From CAVVIG01 sp050249955 (GTDB taxonomy: Bacteria; Acidobacteriota; Vicinamibacteria; Vicinamibacterales; CAVVIG01), in assembly GCA_050249955.1 (NCBI GenBank), contig JBFWPN010000003.1, positions 186,001 to 250,000 on the forward strand: a stretch of DNA of 64,000 bases. The letters are read 5' to 3'. Shown here piece by piece: positions 39,203-47,971 of the stretch (position 1 is the stretch's first letter; each line of letters begins with the position of its first letter). Made by a program: the position numbers and the translations under genes. Under the pieces are notes generated by a model. The model was not told the DNA's origin. It saw only the letters and a list, made by a program, of their open reading frames with translations, and did no database searches.

Positions 39203-39232
39203 AACTCAGAAGTCAGAACTGAGGTTTCTGAC
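39178..39232. repeat. Intergenic repeat family A, copy 3
   Basis: It begins in the last codons of thiS with TCGTTCCGA (also the left edge of the 12.3 kb copy) and continues GAACTCAGAAGTCAGAAC and GAGGTTTCTGAC. It encodes the extra ThiS residues and the stop. Confidence 0.68.
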
Positions 39233-39254
39233 GGTCCAGGCCCTCCTGACCGTC
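39230..39254. terminator. Hairpin between thiS and thiG
   Basis: GACGGTC (39230-39236) pairs perfectly with GACCGTC (39248-39254) around an 11-base loop. With the repeat before it and a separate -10 after it, thiS and thiG may be separate transcription units. Confidence 0.4.
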
Positions 39255-39278
39255 CCGTGCCTCCGAGGGCCCCTGCGC

Positions 39279-39284
39279 TAGAAT
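39279..39284 (+). promoter_or_regulatory. Candidate -10 element (TAGAAT), leaderless
   Basis: TAGAAT ends 6 bases before ATG 39291 of thiG, the same hexamer and spacing as before 18123 and 38131. No TPP riboswitch consensus is seen upstream. Confidence 0.55.
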
Positions 39285-39290
39285 CGCGGC

Positions 39291-40064
39291 ATGGACACTC
39301 TCGTCATCGCCGGCCGCACGTTCGCATCCAGGCTCATCGTGGGTACCGGTAAATATCCGTCCCACGCGGTGATGCAGCAGGCGCACGTGGCGTCTGGCGC
39401 GGACATGGCCACGGTGGCGGTCCGCCGGGTCAACATCTCCGATCGCTCGAAGGAATCGCTGCTCGACTACGTCGACACGTCGAAGATCTTCCTGCTCCCC
39501 AACACCGCCGGCTGCTACACCGCCGACGAGGCCATCCGCACGGCGTTCCTGGGACGCGAGGCTGGCCTGTCGAACTGGGTCAAGCTCGAGGTCATCGGTG
39601 ACGAGCGGACGCTCTTCCCCGACAACGAGGCGCTCATCGCGGCCACCAGGGCGCTGGTGAAGGAGGGTTTCGTGGTCCTGCCCTACACCACGGACGACCT
39701 CATCGTCTGCCGCAAGCTGGTGGATGCCGGCGCTGCCGCGGTGATGCCGCTCGGCGCACCCATCGGATCCGGGCTCGGCGTGCAGAACCCGAACAACATC
39801 CGGATCATCCGCGAGTTCATCGACGTGCCGCTCATCGTGGACGCGGGCGTCGGCACGGCGTCCGACGCGGCGCTGGCCATGGAGCTCGGGGCAGACGGCG
39901 TGCTGATGAACACCGCCATCGCCGGGGCGCAGGATCCGGTGTCGATGGCCGAGGCGATGAAGCACGCCGTGCGCGCGGGACGGCTGGCCTACAAGGCGGG
40001 TCGGATTCCCCGGAAGTCCTACGCCACCGCGAGCAGCCCGGTCGAGGGGATGGTCGGGCGCTGA
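39291..40064 (+). CDS. thiG: Thiazole synthase ThiG
   Basis: A TIM-barrel enzyme that builds the thiazole phosphate of thiamin from deoxyxylulose phosphate, dehydroglycine or iminoglycine and ThiS-thiocarboxylate. The 257-residue chain has RLIVGTGKYPS at the N-terminus, the Schiff-base Lys in WVKLEVIGD, MPLGAPIGSGLGVQNPN, VDAGVGTASDAALAMELGAD and the C-terminal AGRIPRKSYATASSP. All expected active-site regions are present. It is next to thiS but separated by a repeat and hairpin. No thiF, thiO or thiH in the window. Confidence 0.97.
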   Translation: MDTLVIAGRTFASRLIVGTGKYPSHAVMQQAHVASGADMATVAVRRVNISDRSKESLLDYVDTSKIFLLPNTAGCYTADEAIRTAFLGREAGLSNWVKLEVIGDERTLFPDNEALIAATRALVKEGFVVLPYTTDDLIVCRKLVDAGAAAVMPLGAPIGSGLGVQNPNNIRIIREFIDVPLIVDAGVGTASDAALAMELGADGVLMNTAIAGAQDPVSMAEAMKHAVRAGRLAYKAGRIPRKSYATASSPVEGMVGR

Positions 40065-40071
40065 TCGGCCG

Positions 40072-41871
40072 TCAGGAGGCCGCGACGAGCTGGTCGAGGT
40101 GGAAGTGGAGCCGCTCGAGCGAGACGCGGCGTTCCGCGCAGACCTCGTGGAGCTGCGTCAGGCGGTCCACGTCGATCAGCTGCGTGAGCACCACGAGGTC
40201 CACGCGCTGCTGCTCGATCAGTTCCAGCAGCGCTCCGTAGCTGCCGAGCACCGGGTAGCCCTGCATGCGCGTCCGCTCCATCGACGGGTCTTCCACGATG
40301 AACCCGAGCATGCGGAAGCTGCCTTCGCGGCGCCGCAGGATGTCGTGCACCGCGCTGGCAGCCACGTCGCCTGCCCCGTAGATCACCACGCGCATGCCGC
40401 GCTGCGTGCGGCGCTGCACGAACTCGCTGATCAGGCGGAACGACGCGCGCGACCCGGTCAGGAAGAGCATGAGCAGCGCCGCGTGGATGATGAACACCCC
40501 GCGTGAGTAGGCCTCGAACCGGTAGGCATACACCAGCACGCTGATGTTCACGAGCGTGCCGAGCCCCACGCCGCGCACGAACGCCAGGCTGTCCATCATC
40601 CCGAAGTAGCGCCAGACGCCCCGGTAGCCGTCCGACGCGTACAGGCTCACCACCTGGACGCCCACCACGAGCGGCAGCGAGCGCAGGAACTGCGGGAAGT
40701 AGATCCTGAACTCGGCCGGCGCTCCGAACCGGAGCCGGTAGGCGCTGTAGTAGGCCAGTGCGGTCAGGCAGACGTCGAGCAGCACCTCGCCGATGCGCCG
40801 GCGGTAGACGAAGTCCACGACAATCGGCGTGATCCCGCCGGCCCTGGTGAGCACCGTGTCGTCCTCGTCGTAGACCCGCACGTGCGCGAGGTACACGGCG
40901 AAGATCATCACGCCCAGGATGAAGCCGGCCGAGGCGAGGCTGGCGAACTCCCCGGGCGAATGCGACAGCGTGATGCCGAGCGCCCCTCCGAGCGCCGCCA
41001 GCACCCAGAGGACGAAGACCGCCGAACGCTCCGACAGCCCGATCGCCACCAGCCGGTGCGAGGAATGATCGCGCCCACCCTGTGCGGCGCTGCGGCCGGT
41101 GGCCCACCGTGAGAGGGTCACCAGCGCCGTGTCGAGAATCGGCACCAGCAGGATGAACATCGGGGCGGCCATGATCGACAGCAGGTCGGCGGACGCCCGG
41201 GTGGGCATGTCCCGGCCCAACGTCAGCACGGCCAGGTTCAGGCCGATGAACAAACTCCCGCTGTCCCCCATGAAGATGGACGCCGGGTTGACGTTGTAGA
41301 CCAGGAAGCCGGCGGTGGCCCCGAGCAGCAGCGCCAGGTGCGTCACCTCGGGCCCCTCGAACCCGCCGATCGCGAACCCGGCGAGCACCACGGCGCCGGC
41401 AATGACGCCCAGGCCCGCGCAGAGCCCGTCCATGTTGTCGAGCAGGTTGAACGCGTTGGTGAAGCCGACGATCCAGAAGATCGTCACCAGCGTGTCGAGT
41501 GTCTGCGAGTCGAACCAGCCCAGCCGATAGTCGAAGAACGCGAACACCGAGGCGACCGCGATCTCGAAGACCAGCTTCGTCACCGGCTTCAACGAGACGA
41601 TGTCGTCGACCAGGCCGAGGACGAACATCGCCGCCGTGCCCACCAGCAGCACCGGCGCCGCGGCCACGCCGATGAAGGCGAGGTGCAGCCCCAGCGCCGT
41701 GAGCACGATGGCCACCCCACCGAGCAGCGCCGTGGGACGATGGTGCCAGCGGTCCGCCCTGGGCTTCGCGACGAAGCCGTACCGCAACGCCGTGTACCGG
41801 GAGATCGGCACGAGGGCGAGTGACACCGCGAACGCGGTGAGAACCTGCAGGAGAGCCGTGCTCAGGGGCAT
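40072..41871 (-). CDS. WecA-like polyprenyl-phosphate sugar-1-P transferase fused to CapD-type N-terminal region
   Basis: A 599-residue membrane protein at the head of the polysaccharide locus. Residues 1-340 are a WecA/TagO/MraY-family phosphosugar transferase with about ten membrane segments and characteristic cytosolic loops (NAFNLLDNMDGLCAG, FMGDSGSLFIGLNLA, and a basic HSSHRLVAIGLSERS loop). Residues about 355-480 add four more membrane segments like those of CapD/WbaP-type proteins, and 490-595 form the linked Rossmann domain (VVIYGAGDVAASAVHDIL). The epimerase or PGT catalytic domain that normally follows this module is absent. It probably starts undecaprenyl-linked glycan assembly. 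Start 41871. Confidence 0.85.
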   Translation of the reverse strand: MPLSTALLQVLTAFAVSLALVPISRYTALRYGFVAKPRADRWHHRPTALLGGVAIVLTALGLHLAFIGVAAAPVLLVGTAAMFVLGLVDDIVSLKPVTKLVFEIAVASVFAFFDYRLGWFDSQTLDTLVTIFWIVGFTNAFNLLDNMDGLCAGLGVIAGAVVLAGFAIGGFEGPEVTHLALLLGATAGFLVYNVNPASIFMGDSGSLFIGLNLAVLTLGRDMPTRASADLLSIMAAPMFILLVPILDTALVTLSRWATGRSAAQGGRDHSSHRLVAIGLSERSAVFVLWVLAALGGALGITLSHSPGEFASLASAGFILGVMIFAVYLAHVRVYDEDDTVLTRAGGITPIVVDFVYRRRIGEVLLDVCLTALAYYSAYRLRFGAPAEFRIYFPQFLRSLPLVVGVQVVSLYASDGYRGVWRYFGMMDSLAFVRGVGLGTLVNISVLVYAYRFEAYSRGVFIIHAALLMLFLTGSRASFRLISEFVQRRTQRGMRVVIYGAGDVAASAVHDILRRREGSFRMLGFIVEDPSMERTRMQGYPVLGSYGALLELIEQQRVDLVVLTQLIDVDRLTQLHEVCAERRVSLERLHFHLDQLVAAS

Positions 41872-42160
41872 GTCAGGCCATGGTTCGACTGTGGGCAGGG
41901 TCGACCGGACGGCGCTGCCGGCTCCCCGCGAAAAGCTATAACGATAGATAGTAGTACGGTCCACGCCGCCGTGCGCATCCTCGAGCAAGCTCAGCCGGAC
42001 AACTTTTCGTGGTCGCCCGTCTCCGCGTCCGTCAATGGCCTACGTGCGTGCGCGGGTCGCGCGTGGGCTGCACGGGGTTTTCACGGATTTTCAGATACGC
42101 CCGACACGCGCAGACACCGATAAGCCCGGGTGAGTGCGGAATTACCGAGGCGTCATCGAT
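41872..42160. promoter_or_regulatory. Divergent intergenic region with AT-rich promoter patch
   Basis: This is 289 bases without a gene between the divergent WecA-like and FG-GAP genes. A low-GC patch at 41933-41958 (AAAAGCTATAACGATAGATA and onward) offers -10-like hexamers on both strands (TATAAC plus, TATAGC/TACTAT minus). No riboswitch or clear regulator site is recognised. A second weak hexamer GATAAG lies at 42119-42124. Confidence 0.4.
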
Positions 42161-44815
42161 ATGCGCGTTTTCGCAGGACGACTGCTCTCCCTTCTCCTGT
42201 TCTCTCTCCTGGTCCAGGTTCCCGGCACCATTGTGCAGGCGGCCCCACTGGCGGTCACCGCCGTGAACGCGTCGCCCTCCTCGACCACGGCGGGTTCGAC
42301 CGTCACGTGGAGCGCGTCGGTGAGCGGGGCGTCCGGCACGGTGCTGTATCGATTCTGGCTCTACAACCAGGGCACGCAGGTCTGGACGATGCTGCAGGAT
42401 TATGGCCCGGCCTCATCCGTCGCGTGGACGGCGGTGACGGGCAGCTACCACATGCAGGTGTGGGCGAAGGAGTCGTCGTCGAGTGCGCTGTACGACGCCT
42501 GGCAGAACAGCGCGACGGTCACCGTGAGCGCCACCGCGACCGCTCCGGTCAGGCTCGCGTCCGTGTCGGTGTCGACCACGTCACCCACGACCTACGCCCC
42601 CGTCGTCATTTCCGCGGCCGCCAGCGGCGGATCCGGCTCGTACGAGTACCGCTTCTACGTGTACGACTCCGTGCGCCAGGCCTGGACGCTGGTGCAGGAC
42701 TTCTCGTCCGCGGCGAGCGCCACGTGGTACCCCACGCAGACCGGGAAGCACTGGGCACAGGTGTGGGTGCGGGCGGCAGGCAGCTCCGTCCTGTACGACG
42801 ACTGGCGCAACAGCGACACGATGAAGGTGACGGGATCGGTGTGGTCGCTCACCCTCGCGCAGGCATCCGCCTCGGCCGGCATCACCGGTGCGCCCATCAC
42901 GTGGACGGCCGGAACGAGCACGACCAGCCACGTCATTCACTACCGCTTCTGGCTGCGTGACGTGACCGCCAACACCTGGCAGGTCATCCAGGAGTACTCA
43001 CCCTCGCCGGTGGTGACCTTCTCTCCGCACCACGCCGGGCAGTACTACGTCCAGGTGTGGGCACGCATCGCAGGCTCGGTCGCGGCCTGGGATTCCTGGA
43101 TCAACAGCGCGGTCGTCGACGTGACCGGGACCACCCTGCCCGACGACCCGCCGCGATGGACCGTCGTCCAGACCACGGGCGGACAGGATGTCCTCTTCTG
43201 GGACCCCGTCCCTGCAGCCGAGAGCTACATGGTGCTGGAGTCGGCCAGCCGCGCGGCGCTCGCCGGCTCCCCATCCATGACTGGCGCCGCACAGCCGTCG
43301 GCGCCGCCGTTCACCGCGCCCGGCTCCAGCGGTTCGACACCGCGCTACTTCCGCGTGTTCCCGGTCATTGGCGGCGTGGTGCAGGAGGGCGGCCCCATCG
43401 CGTCCACCACCTCCACCACCGCGCAGGCCGTGCCCACACCGTCGCCGCTCCCTGGTTCCATCGACCCGGGTGAGAGCTCAGGAGGCGATGTCACTCCGGC
43501 CCTGTGGGACATCGACGGGGATGGCTGCCTCGACCTCATCGGTCGACGCGGCAACTGCGACGGCAGCTTCACCGCGTCCACCCTCGATCCGCTGGGTGAG
43601 GCCCTCCTCTTCGCCACCGGTCGCGTGAATCGCGACTCGCGCTTCGCCGACTTCACCGGCGACGGCATCGTCGACATCTTCACGAACGTGTACTCGCGCG
43701 GGGACGATGCTGATTCGCGATCGATCCTGCTGGTCGGGCAGGGCGACGGCAGCTTCCGCGAGGACCCCGGCGTCACGGCCCTCAACATCCGTGGGTACGG
43801 CGAGACCGTGGTGGCGGCCGACTTCGACAACGATGGCGACCTCGATATCTACCTGCCCCACTACTTCAACATGGGCGACGGCGCGCACTCGTGGCTGCTG
43901 CGGAACAACGGGCACGGGGTGTTCACGGACGTCGCCGCCAGCGCCGGCGTGTCGAGCACCTCGCCGTTCAATCCCGAGGGTGCGCAGGCGATCGACTTCA
44001 ACCAGGATGGCTGGCTCGACATCCTGGTGGCGACGCACCTCTACATCAACAACCACAACATGACCTTCACCGACCGGGCCTCGACCACGAACGTGCCGGC
44101 GCGGTTCGACGAAGGGCTCGTGCTCGTCGACACCGACCTGGACGGCGACCTCGACCTGGTGCACCACGATTCCGCGGTGACACGGCTCTACCGGAACATC
44201 AATGGCCGCTTCGACGGCGGGACGACACTGGCCGGCGTGGTCGGGCAGAACTACGGGTTCGGCCTGAACACCTGCGACATCAACGGCGATGGGTACGAGG
44301 ACCTCGTGGTGGCGAGGAACAACCTCGTCACCACCGGCTCGTCACCGCAGCTCCTGCTGAACCTGGGCGGTGCGTTCGTACCCTCTGACATCACGACACT
44401 CGCCGCGTCGTACATCGACCTGATCGCCTGCGCGGACGTCGACAACTCCGGCCTGCCCGACATCGTGGCGCGATCGCATGTGGCAGGTGGACACTTCCAG
44501 TCGGTGACGGCGAACGCGGTCAACGACCGAATGCTGCGCATCAGGGTGCTTGGCGCGAGCAGCGAGCGGAATCAGCAGGGACGTGCCGTGCGGGTACGTC
44601 CGCTGGGCGCCCCGAACCTGACGCTGCTCCGCTTCGTCGAGTCGGGATCCTCGTACATGGCGCAGAACGGCTACGACCTGCTGGTGGCGGCGCCGTGGGA
44701 GGGCACCTACGAGGTCTCGGTGCTCTTCGCCGATGGGTGGTACACCACCACGGCGGAAGCCGGGGATGCCCTCACGATCTACGCTGACGGCGAGGCGGCG
44801 GCGGGCCTGCAGTAG
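42161..44815 (+). CDS. Secreted FG-GAP/VCBS protein with three YDAW-type N-terminal domains
   Basis: An 884-residue secreted protein with a signal peptide (about 1-25). Three ~95-residue beta-sandwich-like repeats follow (about 26-325), each with the pattern RFWLYN...W...YxxQVWAK...LYDAWxNS. Then seven Ca-binding FG-GAP-type units: DIDGDGCLD, DFTGDGIVD, DFDNDGDLD, DFNQDGWLD, DTDLDGDLD, DINGDGYED and DVDNSGLPD, forming a beta-propeller. The end (about 790-884) resembles an ASPIC/UnbV domain. The first domain type recurs five times in the protein at 52747-56874. Probably a surface or matrix protein tied to the glycan locus. GTG 42134 is an alternative start. The 3' end overlaps asnB by 37 bases. 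Confidence 0.85.
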   Translation: MRVFAGRLLSLLLFSLLVQVPGTIVQAAPLAVTAVNASPSSTTAGSTVTWSASVSGASGTVLYRFWLYNQGTQVWTMLQDYGPASSVAWTAVTGSYHMQVWAKESSSSALYDAWQNSATVTVSATATAPVRLASVSVSTTSPTTYAPVVISAAASGGSGSYEYRFYVYDSVRQAWTLVQDFSSAASATWYPTQTGKHWAQVWVRAAGSSVLYDDWRNSDTMKVTGSVWSLTLAQASASAGITGAPITWTAGTSTTSHVIHYRFWLRDVTANTWQVIQEYSPSPVVTFSPHHAGQYYVQVWARIAGSVAAWDSWINSAVVDVTGTTLPDDPPRWTVVQTTGGQDVLFWDPVPAAESYMVLESASRAALAGSPSMTGAAQPSAPPFTAPGSSGSTPRYFRVFPVIGGVVQEGGPIASTTSTTAQAVPTPSPLPGSIDPGESSGGDVTPALWDIDGDGCLDLIGRRGNCDGSFTASTLDPLGEALLFATGRVNRDSRFADFTGDGIVDIFTNVYSRGDDADSRSILLVGQGDGSFREDPGVTALNIRGYGETVVAADFDNDGDLDIYLPHYFNMGDGAHSWLLRNNGHGVFTDVAASAGVSSTSPFNPEGAQAIDFNQDGWLDILVATHLYINNHNMTFTDRASTTNVPARFDEGLVLVDTDLDGDLDLVHHDSAVTRLYRNINGRFDGGTTLAGVVGQNYGFGLNTCDINGDGYEDLVVARNNLVTTGSSPQLLLNLGGAFVPSDITTLAASYIDLIACADVDNSGLPDIVARSHVAGGHFQSVTANAVNDRMLRIRVLGASSERNQQGRAVRVRPLGAPNLTLLRFVESGSSYMAQNGYDLLVAAPWEGTYEVSVLFADGWYTTTAEAGDALTIYADGEAAAGLQ

Positions 44816-46650
44816 TCGGCCCACGCGGCCAGGACGAACAGCTGCCAGATCGTGTCTGGGCGCCTGGGCGCGCCACCGGTGAAGGCGGACCACTGCGTGC
44901 GCACGGCCCGGCCATCGATGCCCAGGTCGTCGAAGATCGACGAGTCGACATAGGAGGTCATCCGCTCCCGCAACGGCCCGCGCAGCCAGGTCTCGAGCGG
45001 CACGCCGAACCCCATCTTCGGCCTGTCGGTGAGCGAGGGCGGGACGCGTTTCGCGAGCAGCCGCCGCAGCAGCCACTTCTGCCGGCCGTCGCGGCGCTTC
45101 AGCCGCATTGGCAGGCCCACGGCGAACTCCACCACCCGATGATCGAGCAGTGGAGCGCGCACTTCGAGGCTGACAGCCATCGATGCACGGTCCACCTTCG
45201 TGAGGATGTCGTCGGTCAGGTAGCTGACGAGATCGAGCAGGGGCGGCCGCTCGATGTCTGGCACGCGGTCGAGCCGCTGCCGCAGCTCGGTGTACAGCGG
45301 CGCATCGTCCGCGTCCACACCGGTCAACCGCCTGATGTCGGACTGGTCCGTCCAGGCCACGAACCGCGCGTAACCGTCCGGGTCCGCCGCACTCAGGACG
45401 TCGGCGGCACGACGCAGTCGCCGGCCGGGGAGCCGCCTGGCTGCCGCGGCGCCCAGCAGCCGGACCGGCCGCGGCAGGTCGAGCAGCCACGATGCGTTCG
45501 CATAACTCGCGTAGCGCGGATACCCGAAGAAGAGCTCGTCACCCCCGTCGCCAGACAGCGCCACCGTGACCTGGCTGCGGGCAGCCGCGGAGACGAGGAG
45601 TGTCGGGATGGCGGAAGAGTCGCCGAACGGCTCGTCGAACATCGCCGGAATGCGGTCGACGACCGAGAGCAGGTCGGCGGCCGTGCACATCTGCTCGGTG
45701 TGCTCGGTCCCCAGGTGGCGGGCCACCGCCAGGGCATGATCGGCCTCGTCGAACGCCGGGTCCTCGAAGCGGATGGTGAAGGTCTTCACCCGCGTGCGGC
45801 TCCGCTCCTGCATCAGCGCGACGATGAGCGACGAGTCGATGCCGCCGGAGAGGAAGGCGCCGAGCGGCACGTCGGCAATCTGCCGCTGGCGCACGGCCGT
45901 GTCGAGCAGGCCTTCGAGCGCGGCCTCGGCGTCCCCGTCCGACAGGTCCGCATGACGATCCACGTGCTCGAGCGGGTCCCAGTAGCGCCGCACCGACAGC
46001 TGCCCGTGCTCGCAGACCAGGGCGTGGGCCGGCTCGAGCTTCGAGATGCCCTCGAAGATCGTCAGTGGTGCGGGCACGTAGCCGTAGCGCAGGTACATGC
46101 GCAGGGCCCTGGGATCGAGGCGGCGGTCAACCGCCGGATCGGCGAGCAGCGCCTTCAGCTCCGAGCCGAACCTGAGCGCGCCGCCCGCGAGCGAGTAGTA
46201 GATCGGCTTCTTGCCCAACCTGTCGCGCACCAGCCACAGCCGATGGCGTCGCGCGTCCCACAGGGCAAAGGCAAACATGCCAGCGAGGCGGTCGACGCAC
46301 GAGAGCCCCCAGCGATCGTAGGCGGCCAGGATGACCTCGGTGTCGGTGTGCGAACGGAACCGGGCACCTTCGCGCTCCAGCTCGGCCCGCAGTTCGAGGA
46401 AGTTGTAGATCTCCCCGTTGAACGTGATGACAAGGCGGCCATCGTCCCAGGCCATGGGGTTGCGGCCTAGCGGTGAGAGGTCGACGATGGAGAGCCGCCG
46501 ATGGGCGAGCGCTATTTGGCCGTCTGCCGACCGCCAGGCTCCCTCATCGTCGGGGCCGCGATGACAGAGGGTGTCACGCATGGCCTCGAGGGGGAGCCGG
46601 GGGTCCAGCCCACGTCCGTCGACGCTCAGGACGCCAGCGATGCCGCACAT
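44779..46650 (-). CDS. asnB: Glutamine-hydrolysing asparagine synthase-type amidotransferase
   Basis: A 623-residue AsnB-family enzyme. An N-terminal Ntn glutaminase starts with MCGIAGVL (catalytic Cys2) and has NGEIYNF and RDRLGKKPIYY. The ATP-pyrophosphatase half has the P-loop SGGIDSS and SGDGGDELFFGYPRY. In polysaccharide loci such proteins commonly amidate uronic acids or other glycan carboxyls rather than make free asparagine; the dehydrogenase at 57296 would supply a uronate. This role is inference. Its coding end overlaps the convergent FG-GAP gene, and the Wzy-like gene begins its coding end 8 bases upstream on the same strand. Confidence 0.92.
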   Translation of the reverse strand: MCGIAGVLSVDGRGLDPRLPLEAMRDTLCHRGPDDEGAWRSADGQIALAHRRLSIVDLSPLGRNPMAWDDGRLVITFNGEIYNFLELRAELEREGARFRSHTDTEVILAAYDRWGLSCVDRLAGMFAFALWDARRHRLWLVRDRLGKKPIYYSLAGGALRFGSELKALLADPAVDRRLDPRALRMYLRYGYVPAPLTIFEGISKLEPAHALVCEHGQLSVRRYWDPLEHVDRHADLSDGDAEAALEGLLDTAVRQRQIADVPLGAFLSGGIDSSLIVALMQERSRTRVKTFTIRFEDPAFDEADHALAVARHLGTEHTEQMCTAADLLSVVDRIPAMFDEPFGDSSAIPTLLVSAAARSQVTVALSGDGGDELFFGYPRYASYANASWLLDLPRPVRLLGAAAARRLPGRRLRRAADVLSAADPDGYARFVAWTDQSDIRRLTGVDADDAPLYTELRQRLDRVPDIERPPLLDLVSYLTDDILTKVDRASMAVSLEVRAPLLDHRVVEFAVGLPMRLKRRDGRQKWLLRRLLAKRVPPSLTDRPKMGFGVPLETWLRGPLRERMTSYVDSSIFDDLGIDGRAVRTQWSAFTGGAPRRPDTIWQLFVLAAWADYCRPAAASPSA

Positions 46651-46657
46651 GATCGGG

Positions 46658-47971
46658 TCAGTCCGTGCGCACGCGCGTGGTTGCCGGGAACCACGCGCCG
46701 AGCAGCAGGGGCAGCATGCTCGCCACCGCGATGTACCAGGACGCGGTGTTGTTGAACTTGTTCACGAACATCGACAGGGTCAGCGCGATGGAGAGGTGCG
46801 CCACGATCAGGAGGCCGAACGGCGACTCACGACGGGCTCGTGCCCACGCGAACGCGGCGCCCGAGAGGATGCCGATGATGCCGGCATAGGCGATGGCCCC
46901 GGCGATGCCGAAGTCGTAAAGCGCGTACACCAGGAAGGTGTAGCCGTTGAACTCGATGTCCCTGGTGCCCTGCAGGTGGAGCCAGCTGTTGCCCGGGATG
47001 TAGGGGGGCACCGGCCCGTGGATGAGCCCGACCCGCTCGAGCAACCGGGCAATCGGGTAGACCGTGTAGACACCGCCGCGCCTGGGGCCGGGGTCGGCCA
47101 CGAGCGTGTTGAGCGCACCGTAGGAGGCCGTGGCGTAGAGGTACAGGGTGGAGCCTCTCGACATGAAGCGGGCGAGCGGCGACGCGCTCGGGCCACCTGT
47201 GGCTGTGGCAGGCAACTGCAGGCCCACGCCGAGGTTGGCGGGTGTCTTCCCCATCAGCGCGCCGATGATGAGGAAGTTGGCGGCCAGCAGCAGCCCCGCG
47301 ACGATGACCGTCGCGACCAGGCCGGTCCACGAGAGCCGCCGGGCACGGCTGAACACGAACATGAAGAACAGACCCAGGACCAGCGTGAAGAACTGGGTCC
47401 GGTCGGTGGTCAGCCAGGTGGCCAGCGAGCACAGGACCGCGCCGGCGATCGCCAGCCTGGACAGCCGGCGGCCGCTCAGCCAGAAGGCCCCGGCGAGCAG
47501 CGGTGAGGCAAGGCAGAAGAACTGCAGGAACAGGAACGAGCTCGGGATCTCATACGTGCCGAGCGCACGCCGTACGGTGTACGGGTCGGACAGCGCCGCG
47601 CGCCCCAGGATGACCACCACCAGCCACGCGTACCACGCGACACCGGCCAGCCCAATGGCCGAGTACGACAGCACCCAGGCGTTCGCCCCCATCACGCCGG
47701 GTGGTGCCGTCCCTGGCGCGGCAGGATGGCGCAGCAGCCACTGGCCGAGTGCCACGCCACCCAGGAAGAGCGCGGACGCCGCGGCGATGAGCGTCGCCGT
47801 GGTGGCGGTGAGCGGCGGGTACGGCAGCAGGCGGAGGAAGTACAGCCCGAGCGAGAGCGACCAGGCCGCGGTGAAAATCGTGGCAGGCGGCAGGTAGTCG
47901 CCCGTCCACGCACGGCTGACGGGCACCGCCACCAGGGCGATCGCAATCAGCACCAGGCCGAACAGGATCAT
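46658..47971 (-). CDS. Wzy-like oligosaccharide repeat-unit polymerase
   Basis: A 437-residue integral membrane protein with about eleven to twelve hydrophobic segments and short loops (first segment MILFGLVLIAIALVAVPVS). The pattern fits O-antigen/exopolysaccharide polymerases, which join lipid-linked repeat units in the periplasm. There are no strict catalytic motifs in the family, so the call relies on topology and on lying between AsnB and a flippase. Start ATG 47971 overlaps the stop of the flippase gene (ATGA), indicating translational coupling. A larger periplasmic loop is likely around residues 270-330. Confidence 0.78.
   Translation of the reverse strand: MILFGLVLIAIALVAVPVSRAWTGDYLPPATIFTAAWSLSLGLYFLRLLPYPPLTATTATLIAAASALFLGGVALGQWLLRHPAAPGTAPPGVMGANAWVLSYSAIGLAGVAWYAWLVVVILGRAALSDPYTVRRALGTYEIPSSFLFLQFFCLASPLLAGAFWLSGRRLSRLAIAGAVLCSLATWLTTDRTQFFTLVLGLFFMFVFSRARRLSWTGLVATVIVAGLLLAANFLIIGALMGKTPANLGVGLQLPATATGGPSASPLARFMSRGSTLYLYATASYGALNTLVADPGPRRGGVYTVYPIARLLERVGLIHGPVPPYIPGNSWLHLQGTRDIEFNGYTFLVYALYDFGIAGAIAYAGIIGILSGAAFAWARARRESPFGLLIVAHLSIALTLSMFVNKFNNTASWYIAVASMLPLLLGAWFPATTRVRTD

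Noticed and set aside
39203..39290. TPP riboswitch before thiG
   Set aside because: No CTGAGA or ACCTGATCTGGATAATGCCAGCG-like core; the region is a repeat, a hairpin and a -10 hexamer.
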